DNA of 64,000 bases from Adlercreutzia equolifaciens DSM 19450 (GCF_000478885.1 NC_022567.1:930001-994000); one strand, 5' to 3'. Shown: positions 34,232 through 42,820, counted from the stretch's first letter. Translations and numbers: made by a program. The notes: generated by a model not told the origin, from the sequence alone.

Positions 34232-34433
34232 GTTGCACGGCGTTTTCCCGCTTTTGGCTGTGATAGCCTTCTCATTCCCAACCTAACCCGTTCGGGCGAT
34301 TCCCGCGAAAAGCGCTCTGGGTATCCTTGGAGCCACGTTGCGGCCGAGTCTGCGGCAAACCCGCCGTCGGCCCTGCGGCAAGGCTGCTGCCAAACCTGCG
34401 GCCGCGTCCATGCGTGGGAGAGGAGACCCCGAC

Positions 34434-35447
34434 ATGATCGTATCGTGGATGACCACGAACCAATGCAACTTGAAGTGCGTCCACTGCTACCAGGACGCCG
34501 AGGAGGCCACCGAGCGCGAACTTTCCACCGATGAAGCGAAGAAGATGATCGACGAGATCGCCCGGGCGGGCTTCAAGATCATGATCTTCTCCGGTGGCGA
34601 GCCGCTTTTGCGTCCCGACATCTACGAGCTGGTGGCCCATGCGGCCTCCCGCGGTTTGCGCCCGGTGTTCGGCAGCAACGGCACGCTCATCACCGACGAG
34701 GTGGCTTGCCGCCTGAAGGACGCCGGCGCCTGCGCCATGGGCATCTCGGTGGACAGCCTCGATGCGGAAAAGCACGACCGGTTCCGCGGGCTGCCCAACG
34801 CCCACGCCCTCACCCTCGCTGGCATCGAGGCCTGCAAGCGCGCCGGCCTGCCCTTCCAGCTGCACACCACCGTGGTCGATTGGAACCGCGATGAGGTGTG
34901 CGCCATCACTGACTTCGCCGAAGAGATCGGCGCCGTGGCCCACTACATCTTCTTCCTGATCCCCGTCGGCCGCGGCGAGTACATCCAGGAGACGAGCTTG
35001 GAAGTGCTGGAAAACGAGGCGCTCCTTCGCGAGATCATGGAGAAGTCGGCGGAAGTGTCCATCGACGTGAAGCCCACCTGCGCGCCGCAGTTCACCCGCG
35101 TGGCGAAGCAGCTGGGCGTGGAAACCCGCTTTACCCGCGGCTGCTTGGCGGGGCTCACCTACTGCGTCGTGGGCAGCGAGGGGATCGTGCGTCCTTGCGC
35201 CTACATGACCGAGGGGGCCGGCGACGTGCGCGTGCAGCCCTTCGACGAGATTTGGAAGACGAGCCCGGTGTTCGAGCGCCTACGCACCCAGGCCTACTCC
35301 GGCGCCTGCGGGACGTGCGACTACAAGGACGGCTGCGGCGGCTGCCGCGCCCGGGCCGCCTACTACCACGACGGCGACATCCTGGCCCAAGACGACTACT
35401 GCGCCCATGGCCAACAACTTGACGTTCATTCGGCCATTGCCGAATGA
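34434..35447 (+). CDS. Radical SAM/SPASM protein, heme-biosynthesis (AhbC/AhbD/NirJ) type
   Basis: 337 aa. The N-terminal CNLKCVHCYQD is the Cx3Cx2C site for the SAM-binding 4Fe-4S cluster; IFSGGEPLLRPDIYEL follows. The C-terminus has a cysteine-rich SPASM-like region (CGTCDYKDGCGGCRARAAYY). This end is typical of AhbC/AhbD/NirJ enzymes, which carry out the last steps of siroheme-derived heme or heme d1 synthesis; the exact step cannot be chosen by eye. Position after HemX- and HemA-like genes supports a tetrapyrrole role. ATG 34434 has GGAGAGGAG upstream; an ATG at 34410 is less well placed. A 202-bp gap separates it from the HemA-like gene. Confidence 0.78.
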   Translation: MIVSWMTTNQCNLKCVHCYQDAEEATERELSTDEAKKMIDEIARAGFKIMIFSGGEPLLRPDIYELVAHAASRGLRPVFGSNGTLITDEVACRLKDAGACAMGISVDSLDAEKHDRFRGLPNAHALTLAGIEACKRAGLPFQLHTTVVDWNRDEVCAITDFAEEIGAVAHYIFFLIPVGRGEYIQETSLEVLENEALLREIMEKSAEVSIDVKPTCAPQFTRVAKQLGVETRFTRGCLAGLTYCVVGSEGIVRPCAYMTEGAGDVRVQPFDEIWKTSPVFERLRTQAYSGACGTCDYKDGCGGCRARAAYYHDGDILAQDDYCAHGQQLDVHSAIAE

Positions 35448-35452
35448 ACGTC
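35421..35452 (+). other. Perfect 14-bp hairpin spanning the stop codon of the radical SAM gene
   Basis: GACGTTCATTCGGC (35421-35434) pairs perfectly with GCCGAATGAACGTC (35439-35452) around CATT. The stop TGA at 35445-35447 lies in the second arm. No T-run follows, so it is not a classic terminator; it may protect the mRNA 3' end or partly end transcription before the transporter genes. Confidence 0.6.
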
Positions 35453-35616
35453 CTGACGCTGCGGTTCCGACAGGCACCTGGCCTTGGCCCTTGTTTTGGG
35501 CTCGGCGCGGCACGAAGGCCGCTTGGCCCAAAGGCGGGCCAATTCCAGGCACCTGTCGAACCCTCGCTGACTTCCTTGGGCGAACCGGTGAGTTTTTGTA
35601 TAGAAAGGATTTTGTT

Positions 35617-36630
35617 TTGAAGAAGTTTGTCCTGTGCGCTGCTGCGGCGGCGTTGGCGCTGGCGCTGGTCGGATGCGGCCAGCAGGAAGGCGAGGCCCCG
35701 GCGGCCGATGCGCCCCAGCAGGAGCAGCAGACCTCTGGGGCTCCCGCAGCGGAAGCAACGGCGTCCGGTCCGGTCACCTTCACCGACGATATGGGCAGTG
35801 AGGTTACCGTGGACGACCCGCAGCGGGTCGTGGCCTGCATGGGCAGTTTCGCGAACGCCTGGGAGCTGGCCGGGGGCACGCTCGTGGGCGTTTCCGACGA
35901 TGCGCTCACGGCTGCCGGCTGGACCATCGAGAGCCCGGATGTGGCCACGGTAGGGGACTTCACGGCGGTGAATCTCGAGGCCATCATGGCGCTTAACCCC
36001 GATTTCGTCATCATGACGAGCGGCACCGGCGGCCGCGGCGGCGACTCCAGCCAGGTCGACCTGCGCGACGCGCTTGTGGGCGCGGGCATCCCCGTGGCCT
36101 ACTTCGAGGTGACCACCTTCGACGACTACGAGCGCCTCATGCGCACCTTCACCGACATCACCGGGCGCGCGGACCTCTACGAGCAGAACGTCGCGAAGGT
36201 GGCCGAGGCCATCGACGGCATCGTGGGCGCGGTGCCGGCCGAGAACCCGCCGACGGCGCTTTTGCTCACCACGTTCTCCGGCGGCACCCGCGTGCAGAGC
36301 TCCGGCACCCAGACCGGCGCCATGATGGCCGACCTCGGCGTGAACAACCTCGCTGACGAGAACAAGAGTCTCCTGAAGGACTTCAGCTTGGAGGCGGTTA
36401 TCGAGATGGACCCGGACTTCATCTTCGTCATTCCCATGGGCAACGACACCGAGGCGGCCATGCGCAACCTCGAGGAGGCCACGGCGGCCAATCCGGCGTG
36501 GGGCTCGCTTTCCGCCGTGCAGAACGGCCGCTACATCACCTTGGACCCGACGCTGTACCTCGCAAAGCCCAACGCCCAGTGGGGTGCGGCCTACCAGGGG
36601 CTCTTCGATAACCTCTACGGGCAGAACTAG
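35617..36630 (+). CDS. ABC transporter substrate-binding lipoprotein (iron/heme/B12 type)
   Basis: 337 aa. A lipoprotein signal (LALALVGCGQQ) is followed by a Gln/Ala-rich linker and a periplasmic-binding-protein fold of the TroA/FecB/BtuF class (VTFTDDMGSEVTVDDPQRVV; ALNPDFVIM). It would bind an iron chelate, heme or cobalamin outside the cell and hand it to the following permease. TTG 35617 has GAAAGGA at ideal spacing. The 169-bp gap before it is structured (several short inverted repeats) but shows no B12-box or other riboswitch I can recognise. The neighbouring heme-type genes make iron or heme attractive ligands (inference). Confidence 0.88.
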   Translation: MKKFVLCAAAAALALALVGCGQQEGEAPAADAPQQEQQTSGAPAAEATASGPVTFTDDMGSEVTVDDPQRVVACMGSFANAWELAGGTLVGVSDDALTAAGWTIESPDVATVGDFTAVNLEAIMALNPDFVIMTSGTGGRGGDSSQVDLRDALVGAGIPVAYFEVTTFDDYERLMRTFTDITGRADLYEQNVAKVAEAIDGIVGAVPAENPPTALLLTTFSGGTRVQSSGTQTGAMMADLGVNNLADENKSLLKDFSLEAVIEMDPDFIFVIPMGNDTEAAMRNLEEATAANPAWGSLSAVQNGRYITLDPTLYLAKPNAQWGAAYQGLFDNLYGQN

Positions 36631-36639
36631 CGACGGGGG

Positions 36640-37650
36640 ATGTCTCGCGCCATGGGTTCTGTCTCCCGCAACATCGTCGTCGTTGCCGCGACCGCCGTCT
36701 TTCTTGCGGCGGTCACGGCGGCGGCGCTCATGCTCGGCGCCTCCTCGGTGAGCCTGCCGGAGCTGGCGACGTGGCTTTTCGGCGGCGACGTCTCCGCCAC
36801 GGCCCGCAACATCTTGGAGAACGTCCGCGTGCCGCGGGTACTGGCGGCCCTTCTGGCCGGTGCCGCCCTGGCCGCCTCTGGCGCGCTTATCCAGGCGTGC
36901 CTGGACAACCCGCTGGCGAGCCCCAACGTCATCGGCGTGAACTCCGGTGCGGGGCTTGCCGTGCTGCTGGCCGCCTCGCTCGTTCCCGGGGCGCTGTGGC
37001 TCACGCCGCTGGCGGCCTTCGCCGGGGCGCTCGCGACGGCGCTCATCATCTTCGCGCTGTCGCTGGGCACGGGACTCAGCCGCCTTACCGTGGTCCTCGC
37101 CGGCATCGCCATCACCACCGTGTTCGGCGCGGGCATGAACACCATCCTCATCGTTGACCCGGACGCCTACATCGGCTCGTCCACCTTCCTCGTGGGCGGC
37201 CTGTCCGGGATCCTTATGCGCGATCTGGCGTGGCCGGCCGCCTACATCGCCGTGGGCCTGGCGGCGGCGCTGGCGGGCGCGGCGAAGCTGAACATCCTCT
37301 CGCTCGGCGACGAGGCGGCCCACAGCCTGGGCGTGAACGTGCGCGCCGTGCGCCTGGGGATGCTCGCCGTGGCCGCCGTGCTCGCCGGCGCGGCCGTGAG
37401 CTTCGCGGGCCTTATCGGATTTGTGGGGCTGGTGGTGCCGCATCTCATGCGCTTCTTCGTGGGTCACGACAACCGCTGGGTGGTGCCGGCGTCCGCCTTG
37501 GCCGGCGCGGCCTTCGTCGTGGGATGCGACCTTCTGGCCCGGGTGCTGTTCGCCCCCTACGAGCTGCCCGTGGGCATTCTGCTCGCCTTCATCGGCGGCC
37601 CCTTCTTCATCTACCTCATCCTGAAGAACAAAGGAGGCGGCCTTGACTGA
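36640..37650 (+). CDS. FecCD-family ABC transporter permease
   Basis: 336 aa, about ten membrane helices. RVPRVLAALLAGAALAASGA, NPLASPNVIGVNSGAG and GLIGFVGLVVPHLMRFFVG are signature stretches of BtuC/FecCD permeases, the last one carrying the contact to the ATPase. Nine bases separate it from the binding protein gene. It would form the homodimeric channel of the importer. Confidence 0.94.
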   Translation: MSRAMGSVSRNIVVVAATAVFLAAVTAAALMLGASSVSLPELATWLFGGDVSATARNILENVRVPRVLAALLAGAALAASGALIQACLDNPLASPNVIGVNSGAGLAVLLAASLVPGALWLTPLAAFAGALATALIIFALSLGTGLSRLTVVLAGIAITTVFGAGMNTILIVDPDAYIGSSTFLVGGLSGILMRDLAWPAAYIAVGLAAALAGAAKLNILSLGDEAAHSLGVNVRAVRLGMLAVAAVLAGAAVSFAGLIGFVGLVVPHLMRFFVGHDNRWVVPASALAGAAFVVGCDLLARVLFAPYELPVGILLAFIGGPFFIYLILKNKGGGLD

Positions 37651-38572
37651 GCGTGCCATTCAGGGCGAGAGGACGTCGTGCGCGCGTCTCGCCGACGCTA
37701 AGGCGCGCGCGTCGGAGTGCGCCATCCGCTACGAGGACCTCTCGTTCTCCTACAGGGCGGGCGCCCCCTTCATGGAGGGGCTTTCCGCCGCCATTCCCGT
37801 CGGCGCGGTGACGAGCATCGTCGGCCCCAACGGCTGCGGGAAATCGACGTTGGTGAAGTTGGCTGCCGGCCTTTTGCGCCCTGTGGCGGGACGGGTGGAA
37901 GTGGCCGGCCGCGACACCAGTGCGCTTGTTCCTCGCGAGCGGGCGCGGCTGATGGCGGTGTTGGCTCAGAGCTCGCGCGTGCCTCCCATGACTGTGGAGG
38001 CCCTGGTGGCCTGCGGGCGGCAGCCGTACGTGGGCTGGGGCGGCCGCCTCGGCCCCGACGACCGCGCGGCCGTGGAAGCCGCCATGGAACGGGCCGGGGT
38101 CGCGGTCTTCCGCAATCACGACCTGCGCCAGCTTTCCGGCGGCGAGCGCCAGCGAGTGCATCTGGCCCGAACGCTCGCCCAGGACACCGACCTCATCGTG
38201 CTGGACGAGCCCACCACCTATCTGGATATCAGCGCCTGCCACGACCTCATGGCCCTCGTGCGCGACTTGAACCGCCGCGAGGGCAAGACCGTCGCCATGG
38301 TCATCCACGATTTGGATCTTGCCCTGCGCTACTCCGATTACCTCGTGGTGATGCGGAAGGGGAGGGTCGCCGCCCAGGGCCCGACCGACGAGGTGCTCGC
38401 CTCGGGCGCCGTCGGCGACGCCTTCCAAATGGACATCTGCCCCCACGACCGCCCGCATCCGTCCGTGCCCGGCGAAGGTGTCGGAACGATTTCGTATACG
38501 GAGAGCAATGCGGGCGCTGAAGCTGTCCGCGAAGCCGAGCGCGGCTACGTCCTGTACCCCCGCAGCCGCTAA
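37643..38572 (+). CDS. ABC transporter ATP-binding protein (FecE/BtuD type)
   Basis: 309 aa. Walker A GPNGCGKST, Q-loop region, signature LSGGERQRVHLAR, Walker B DLIVLDEPTTYLD and H-loop VIHDLDLA are all intact, so it should be an active ATPase. TTG 37643 overlaps the permease stop by eight bases and has AAAGGAGG upstream, indicating translational coupling. N-terminal (about 30 aa) and C-terminal (about 45 aa) tails are longer than usual. It completes the three-gene importer. Confidence 0.93.
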   Translation: MTERAIQGERTSCARLADAKARASECAIRYEDLSFSYRAGAPFMEGLSAAIPVGAVTSIVGPNGCGKSTLVKLAAGLLRPVAGRVEVAGRDTSALVPRERARLMAVLAQSSRVPPMTVEALVACGRQPYVGWGGRLGPDDRAAVEAAMERAGVAVFRNHDLRQLSGGERQRVHLARTLAQDTDLIVLDEPTTYLDISACHDLMALVRDLNRREGKTVAMVIHDLDLALRYSDYLVVMRKGRVAAQGPTDEVLASGAVGDAFQMDICPHDRPHPSVPGEGVGTISYTESNAGAEAVREAERGYVLYPRSR

Positions 38573-38641
38573 AAGGCGCCCCGGCGTCCCGAAGCATCGG
38601 CGACGGCTATGAACCGCTGCGCGCATCCGATGGCTCGGGGG

Positions 38642-38670
38642 TTGCGCACGCGGCTCGCGTCGCCTACAAT
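38642..38670 (+). promoter_or_regulatory. Promoter of the riboflavin transporter operon
   Basis: TTGCGC (38642-38647) and TACAAT (38665-38670) with a 17-base spacer, placing the transcription start just ahead of the FMN riboswitch. Confidence 0.6.
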
Positions 38671-38685
38671 GTGCCCCGTGAATTC

Positions 38686-38830
38686 TGTTTCAGGGCGAGG
38701 TGGAAATCCTCACTGGCGGTAAGCACGGCGCCTGCGCGCGCCGGCAAGCCCGCGACCCTGTGCGAGAGCGCAGGCTGACCCGGTGAAATTCCGGGGCCAA
38801 CGGTTACAGTCCGGATGGAAGAGGCAGACG
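38686..38830 (+). ncRNA. FMN riboswitch (RFN element)
   Basis: The conserved blocks of the FMN aptamer are present in order: CAGGGCGAGGTGGAAATCCT, CACTGGCGGTAAGC, CCCGCGA, TGACCCGGTGAAATTCCGG and CCAACGGTTACAGTCCGGAT, ending with GGAAGAGGCAG. Variable stem P3 is GC-rich. FMN binding would favour the terminator hairpin downstream and switch off the ECF transporter genes. Confidence 0.95.
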
Positions 38831-38890
38831 CTCGCGCTTCCGGCGCCCCGGCCGATGGGGCCAACGCAAACGGAAGCGCGACATCATGGA

Positions 38891-38931
38891 AGCCTGTATG
38901 AAAGGAATTCATACGGGCTCGTTTTCTTTTT
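38891..38931 (+). terminator. Riboswitch expression-platform terminator
   Basis: AGCCTGTATGAA (38891-38902) pairs with TTCATACGGGCT (38908-38919; G·U pairs allowed), followed by CGTTTTCTTTTT. It lies between the aptamer and ribU, as expected for transcriptional attenuation. Confidence 0.85.
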
Positions 38932-38985
38932 GCGAGGGGAAGCGGCTCCGGAAGATACGCCTCGCGAAGAGAAAGAAGGTCCATC

Positions 38986-39627
38986 ATGGCCAACAAACCC
39001 ACGACTCACCCCGCTGTCGGTTCCTCCACCGTGCGCCCCGCCAAGGCGCCCACGGCCCAGAAGACCATGGCGAACACGAACCGCTGGTCTACCCGCGTGC
39101 TCGTGACCATCGCGCTTCTGTGCGCCATCTCGGTGCTCTTGTCCTTCGTCGAGTTCCCGCTTCTGCCCGGCGTGGCGTGGCTGTCCTACGACGCCTCCAT
39201 CATGCCCGCGGCGGTCTGCGGCTTTGCCTACGGCCCGGCGGCGGGTCTCGCCTGCGGCATCATCTCGGTGGTGGCCCACGGCATCCTCTTCGCCGACTTC
39301 ACCGGCGCCCTCATGAACCTGCTCGTGGTCATCGGCTTCATCCTGCCCTCGGCGCTCGTGTACAAGAAGATCCACACCCTGAAGGGCGCCATCATCGGCC
39401 TTCTGCTCGGCATCGTGTTCGCCGTCGTCATGGCCGTGCTCGGCAACCTCGTGGTCACCCCGGCCTGGCTCGGCGTGCCGCTCGATGCCGTCGTGGCCAT
39501 GATCGTGCCCATCCTCATCCCGTTCAACCTGCTGAAGGGCCTTTTGAACGCCATTCTGACGCTTATCGTCTACAAGGCCATCTCGAACCTCATCACCCCG
39601 AAGAAAGACCAGGTTAAGGGCCGCTAA
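38986..39627 (+). CDS. ribU: Riboflavin-specific ECF transporter S component
   Basis: 213 aa, about six membrane segments. The SFVEFPLLPGVAWLSYDAS region and GLACGIISVVAHGILF match RibU-type S components that capture riboflavin. The FMN riboswitch upstream supports that substrate strongly. ATG 38986 follows GAAGGT; the first 35 residues are a hydrophilic extension, and a second ATG (39067) would remove most of it. The stop overlaps the ATG of the first ATPase gene by one base. Confidence 0.93.
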   Translation: MANKPTTHPAVGSSTVRPAKAPTAQKTMANTNRWSTRVLVTIALLCAISVLLSFVEFPLLPGVAWLSYDASIMPAAVCGFAYGPAAGLACGIISVVAHGILFADFTGALMNLLVVIGFILPSALVYKKIHTLKGAIIGLLLGIVFAVVMAVLGNLVVTPAWLGVPLDAVVAMIVPILIPFNLLKGLLNAILTLIVYKAISNLITPKKDQVKGR

Positions 39628-40463
39628 TGAGCACCGATGTCTTCGTCGACTTCCGCGATGCCGCCTTCACCTACGATGGGGAGGCCTTCGTCTTCCGCCA
39701 CTTGAACCTGACGGTGCCCCAGGGGCAGTTTTTGTGCCTGCTCGGCGGCAACGGCTCGGGGAAGTCCACCCTGGCCAAGCACATCAACGCGCTGCTTCTG
39801 CCCGACGAGGGCGAGGTGGTCGTGTTCGGCTGCGACACCCGCGACGCGGAGCAGACCTACTTCATCCGTTCCAACGCGGGGCTGGTCTTCCAGAACCCCG
39901 ACGACCAGCTGGTGGCGAGCCTCATCGAGAACGACGTCGCCTTCGGCCCGGAGAACCTCGGCATCCCGAACCCCGAGCTGCGCGAGCGCGTGACCCGGGC
40001 GCTCGCCGAAGTGGGCCTGCAGGGCTTCGAGGCCCACGAGACCAATGCGCTCTCGGGCGGTCAGAAGCAGCGCGTGGCCATCGCCGGGGTGCTCGCCATG
40101 GATCCGGCCATCCTCATTCTGGACGAGGCCACGGCCATGCTCGATCCGCGCGGGCGCGCCGGGCTCATGCGCGTCGTGCGCGAGCTGCACGAGCGCGGCA
40201 TGACCGTCGTGATGATCACCCACTTCATGGAGGAGGCGGCCGCCGCCGACCGCGTGGTGGTGCTCGACGGCGGCGAGGTGCGTATGGACGGCGCCCCGGA
40301 AGAGGTGCTCGTGCGCGCCGACGAGCTGCGCGCGCTTTCCCTGGAAGTGCCCTTCGCCTGCCGGCTCTCGCTCGAGCTGCAGGCCGCCGGCGTGCCCGTT
40401 TCCACCTGCATCACCGACGACGCCCTGAAGGAGGAGCTATGCGCCTTGCGTTCGAAGATGTGA
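39627..40463 (+). CDS. ecfA1: ECF transporter ATPase 1
   Basis: 278 aa. Walker A LGGNGSGKST, Q-loop VFQNPDDQLV (the form typical of ECF ATPases), signature LSGGQKQRVAIAG, Walker B PAILILDEATAMLD and H-loop MITHFMEEA are intact. Starts in the ribU stop (TAATG) and overlaps the second ATPase gene by 25 bases. It powers the energy-coupling module with EcfA2 and EcfT. Confidence 0.93.
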   Translation: MSTDVFVDFRDAAFTYDGEAFVFRHLNLTVPQGQFLCLLGGNGSGKSTLAKHINALLLPDEGEVVVFGCDTRDAEQTYFIRSNAGLVFQNPDDQLVASLIENDVAFGPENLGIPNPELRERVTRALAEVGLQGFEAHETNALSGGQKQRVAIAGVLAMDPAILILDEATAMLDPRGRAGLMRVVRELHERGMTVVMITHFMEEAAAADRVVVLDGGEVRMDGAPEEVLVRADELRALSLEVPFACRLSLELQAAGVPVSTCITDDALKEELCALRSKM

Positions 40464-41359
40464 GCTACTCCTACGAGGGCGGCGAGGCGAAGAAGAGGCG
40501 CCGCCGCAAGAAGGACGCCGCGCGCCAGGCCGACTGGGGCAACGCTCCCGACGCCGTGTGGGCCTTGCGCGATGTGAGTTTCGCGGTGGAGCCGGGGGAG
40601 TTCTTCGGCGTCGCCGGGCATACCGGAAGCGGCAAGTCCACGCTTATCCAGCACATGAACGGCCTTGTGCATCCCACCTGCGGCCGCGTTCTGGCCGATG
40701 GGCTCGATCTGGCCGAGAAGGGGGTTGCCACGGAGGTGCGCCGACAGGTGGGGCTCGTCTTCCAGTACCCCGAGAACCAGCTGTTCGCCAGCACCGTCTA
40801 CGACGACGTGGCCTTCGGGCCGCGCAACATGGGACTGGGCGCCGAGGAGGTCGACCGCCGCGTGCGGGAAGGGCTGGCCCTGGTGGGGCTTTCCTTCGAC
40901 GAGCTTTCCGAGCGCAGCCCCTTCGACCTGTCCGGCGGCCAGCAGCGCCGCGTGGCCTTCGCCGGCGTGCTCGCCATGGAGCCGGAGGTGCTCGTGCTCG
41001 ACGAGCCGGTGGCCGGCCTCGACCCGCTCTCCCGCGAGGAGTTCCTGGGGCTCATCCGCGAGCTGCACGCCGGGGGCCGCACCATCGTCATGGTGTCCCA
41101 TTCCATGGAGGATCTGGCGGTCTTGAGCGACCGCATCCTCGTGCTGTCCGAGGGACGCGTGTTCCGCCTGGGCACGCCGGCCGAGGTGTTCGCCGATGCG
41201 GCAGCGCTGAAGGCCGTGGGCCTGGGGGCGCCGGCGCCCGAGGCCTTCGCCGCTTCCCTGCGCGAGGTCGGCTTCACGCTGGGGCGCGACCTCTACGACG
41301 AGCGCACCCTGGCCGCCGACATCGCCGCCCAGCTGAGAGGCGGTGATGGCGATGCCTGA
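40439..41359 (+). CDS. ecfA2: ECF transporter ATPase 2
   Basis: 306 aa. The motifs are GHTGSGKST (Walker A), VFQYPENQLF (Q-loop), LSGGQQRRVAFAG (signature), EVLVLDEPVAGLD (Walker B) and VSHSMEDLA. A basic insertion, EAKKRRRRKKDAARQ (about residues 16-30), sits between the first beta strands and is unusual. The frame is open far upstream inside ecfA1, but ATG 40439 has GGAGGAG before it and gives the standard MRLAFEDVSYSY start. It overlaps ecfT by 17 bases. Confidence 0.93.
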   Translation: MRLAFEDVSYSYEGGEAKKRRRRKKDAARQADWGNAPDAVWALRDVSFAVEPGEFFGVAGHTGSGKSTLIQHMNGLVHPTCGRVLADGLDLAEKGVATEVRRQVGLVFQYPENQLFASTVYDDVAFGPRNMGLGAEEVDRRVREGLALVGLSFDELSERSPFDLSGGQQRRVAFAGVLAMEPEVLVLDEPVAGLDPLSREEFLGLIRELHAGGRTIVMVSHSMEDLAVLSDRILVLSEGRVFRLGTPAEVFADAAALKAVGLGAPAPEAFAASLREVGFTLGRDLYDERTLAADIAAQLRGGDGDA

Positions 41360-42164
41360 TCGCGCCATCATCGGCCAGTACTGGCCCGAGGACTCGCTCG
41401 TCCACGCTATGGATCCCCGGGTGAAGTTCATCCTGTCCTTCGTGCTCATGGCGGCGGTGTTCTGCGCGGCGACGCCCCTCTCGCTCGCGGTGGCGGCCCT
41501 GTTCATCGTGGGCTTCTATGCGGCGAGCCGCATCCCGCTGCTCCAGGCCATCCGCGCCATCGGCCCTCTGCTCGTGCTCGTGGTGCTGACGGCGCTCCTG
41601 AACGTGCTCTTCGTCCAGGGCGGTCACGTGTACTTCGAGTTCGGCATCATCTGCATCAGCGAGAAGGGCCTGCAGTCGGCCGTCTTCATCGGCTGCCGCC
41701 TGCTGCTTCTGCTCATGGGGATGAGCCTGCTCACCCTGACGACCACCACCCTCGACATCACGGCGGCCTTCGAGCGTCTGATGGCGCCGCTTTCGCGTAT
41801 CGGCGTTCCCGCCCACGAGCTGGGCATGATTCTCGGCATCGCGCTGCGCTTCCTGCCTCAGTTCATGACCGAGCTCGGCATCATCTACCGCGCCCAGAAA
41901 AGTCGCGGCGCCCACTTCAACGCGAATCCCTTCCGCGGCGGCATCCAGTCGCTCACGGCTCTGCTCATCCCGCTGTTTACGAGCGCTTTCCGCCATGCCG
42001 AAACGCTGAGCGCCGCCATGGAGGCCCGCTGCTATCACGGCGGCGTCGGCACCACCCGCCTCGATCCGTTGCGCCTCACCTGGCGCGACGCCGTCGGCGC
42101 CGGCGCTCTCGTCCTCATGATCGCCGCCGTCATCGCCACCAACTACGTTCCGCTTTCGTTTTGA
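41343..42164 (+). CDS. ecfT: ECF transporter transmembrane coupling protein
   Basis: 273 aa, five or so membrane helices. MDPRVKFILSF near the N-terminus, ELGMILGIALRFLPQFMTEL and the C-terminal AMEARCY (one of the Ala-Arg coupling motifs) identify EcfT. Starts at GTG 41343 inside ecfA2. With ribU and the two ATPases it makes a complete transporter under one riboswitch, so this module may serve mainly riboflavin, though EcfAAT can be shared by other S components. Confidence 0.93.
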   Translation: MMAMPDRAIIGQYWPEDSLVHAMDPRVKFILSFVLMAAVFCAATPLSLAVAALFIVGFYAASRIPLLQAIRAIGPLLVLVVLTALLNVLFVQGGHVYFEFGIICISEKGLQSAVFIGCRLLLLLMGMSLLTLTTTTLDITAAFERLMAPLSRIGVPAHELGMILGIALRFLPQFMTELGIIYRAQKSRGAHFNANPFRGGIQSLTALLIPLFTSAFRHAETLSAAMEARCYHGGVGTTRLDPLRLTWRDAVGAGALVLMIAAVIATNYVPLSF

Positions 42165-42172
42165 GTTGAGTA

Positions 42173-42299
42173 GCGTGGGGCTGGAGGCGGTGGTGCCGCG
42201 CGCAGTTCATTCAATGGCAAGAGGAGAACGATATGGCCCTCATCGAGCAATGCCATTGAATGCTGTTTGAGCACGGCACCACCGCCTCCAGCCCCACGC
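42173..42299 (+). repeat. Double-stem inverted-repeat element, copy A
   Basis: Perfect 26-bp outer arms (42173-42198 and 42274-42299) and perfect 12-bp inner arms CATTCAATGGCA (42208-42219) / TGCCATTGAATG (42251-42262). The internal-loop strands CGCGCAGTT and CTGTTTGAGCA are identical in copy B. It fills the gap between ecfT and the PNPOx-like gene. Function unknown. Confidence 0.85.
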
Positions 42300-42332
42300 G
42301 GACAAGCCACATTCCCGAGAAAGGACCCCGAA

Positions 42333-42758
42333 ATGACCGGAAACGAGCTTATCGTCGACTACCTCACCAGCGTCCCCGCCTGGTACCTCGCCACGGTGGA
42401 GGATACCCCGGAGGGCGCTCAGCCCCACGTGCGCCCCTTCAGCTTCGCCGCGCTGCAGGACGGCGAGATCCAGTTCTGCACCGCCACCACTAAGGACTGC
42501 TACCGCGAAATGCAGGCCAATCCCCGCGTGGAGCTGACCGCTTGGAAGCCCGGGCGCGGCTGGATCATCCTGCGGGGCCGCGCGAACCTGGAAGACCGCG
42601 CCAGCGCGGAGGTTCGCGAGGAGGGCTTCAAGCACATGGTCGCCCTCGGCGAGGACTGGGATGATGCGGCTGATCCGCGCCTCACCTTCTTCACCATCGA
42701 CGACGCCGAGGCGTGGCTCTGCGACATCGACGGCTCCTGGAACCCCATCGAGCTGTAG
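42333..42758 (+). CDS. Pyridoxamine 5'-phosphate oxidase-like FMN-binding protein
   Basis: 141 aa. Small split-barrel protein: AWYLATVEDTPEGAQPHVRP followed by FCTATTKDCYREMQANPRVE is the common N-terminal half of PNPOx-like/NimA-like flavoproteins. It is too short to be PdxH. Members bind FMN or F420 and reduce varied substrates; this one is unassigned. ATG 42333 has AAAGGA at good spacing; the open frame to 42267 runs into the repeat element and lacks support. Confidence 0.8.
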   Translation: MTGNELIVDYLTSVPAWYLATVEDTPEGAQPHVRPFSFAALQDGEIQFCTATTKDCYREMQANPRVELTAWKPGRGWIILRGRANLEDRASAEVREEGFKHMVALGEDWDDAADPRLTFFTIDDAEAWLCDIDGSWNPIEL

Positions 42759-42820
42759 AGGTCCCGCCCATCACTTTGTTGACATTCGGCGCATTGCGCG
42801 CGGAAGGCCCCTCGATGCAG

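Noticed and set aside
35576..35604. TTGGGC and TATAGA (17-base spacer) as promoter of the binding-protein gene
   Set aside because: A start there would remove the well-placed GAAAGGA ribosome site from the message, so the match is probably chance.
35448..35616. Possible cobalamin riboswitch before the BtuF/FecB-like gene
   Set aside because: Inverted repeats exist, but I find no B12-box-like sequence and no aptamer core, so it is not reported.
35627..35953. 108-aa alternative frame inside the substrate-binding protein gene
   Set aside because: Arg/Pro/Ser-rich shadow frame; the lipoprotein frame has signal, lipobox and family motifs.
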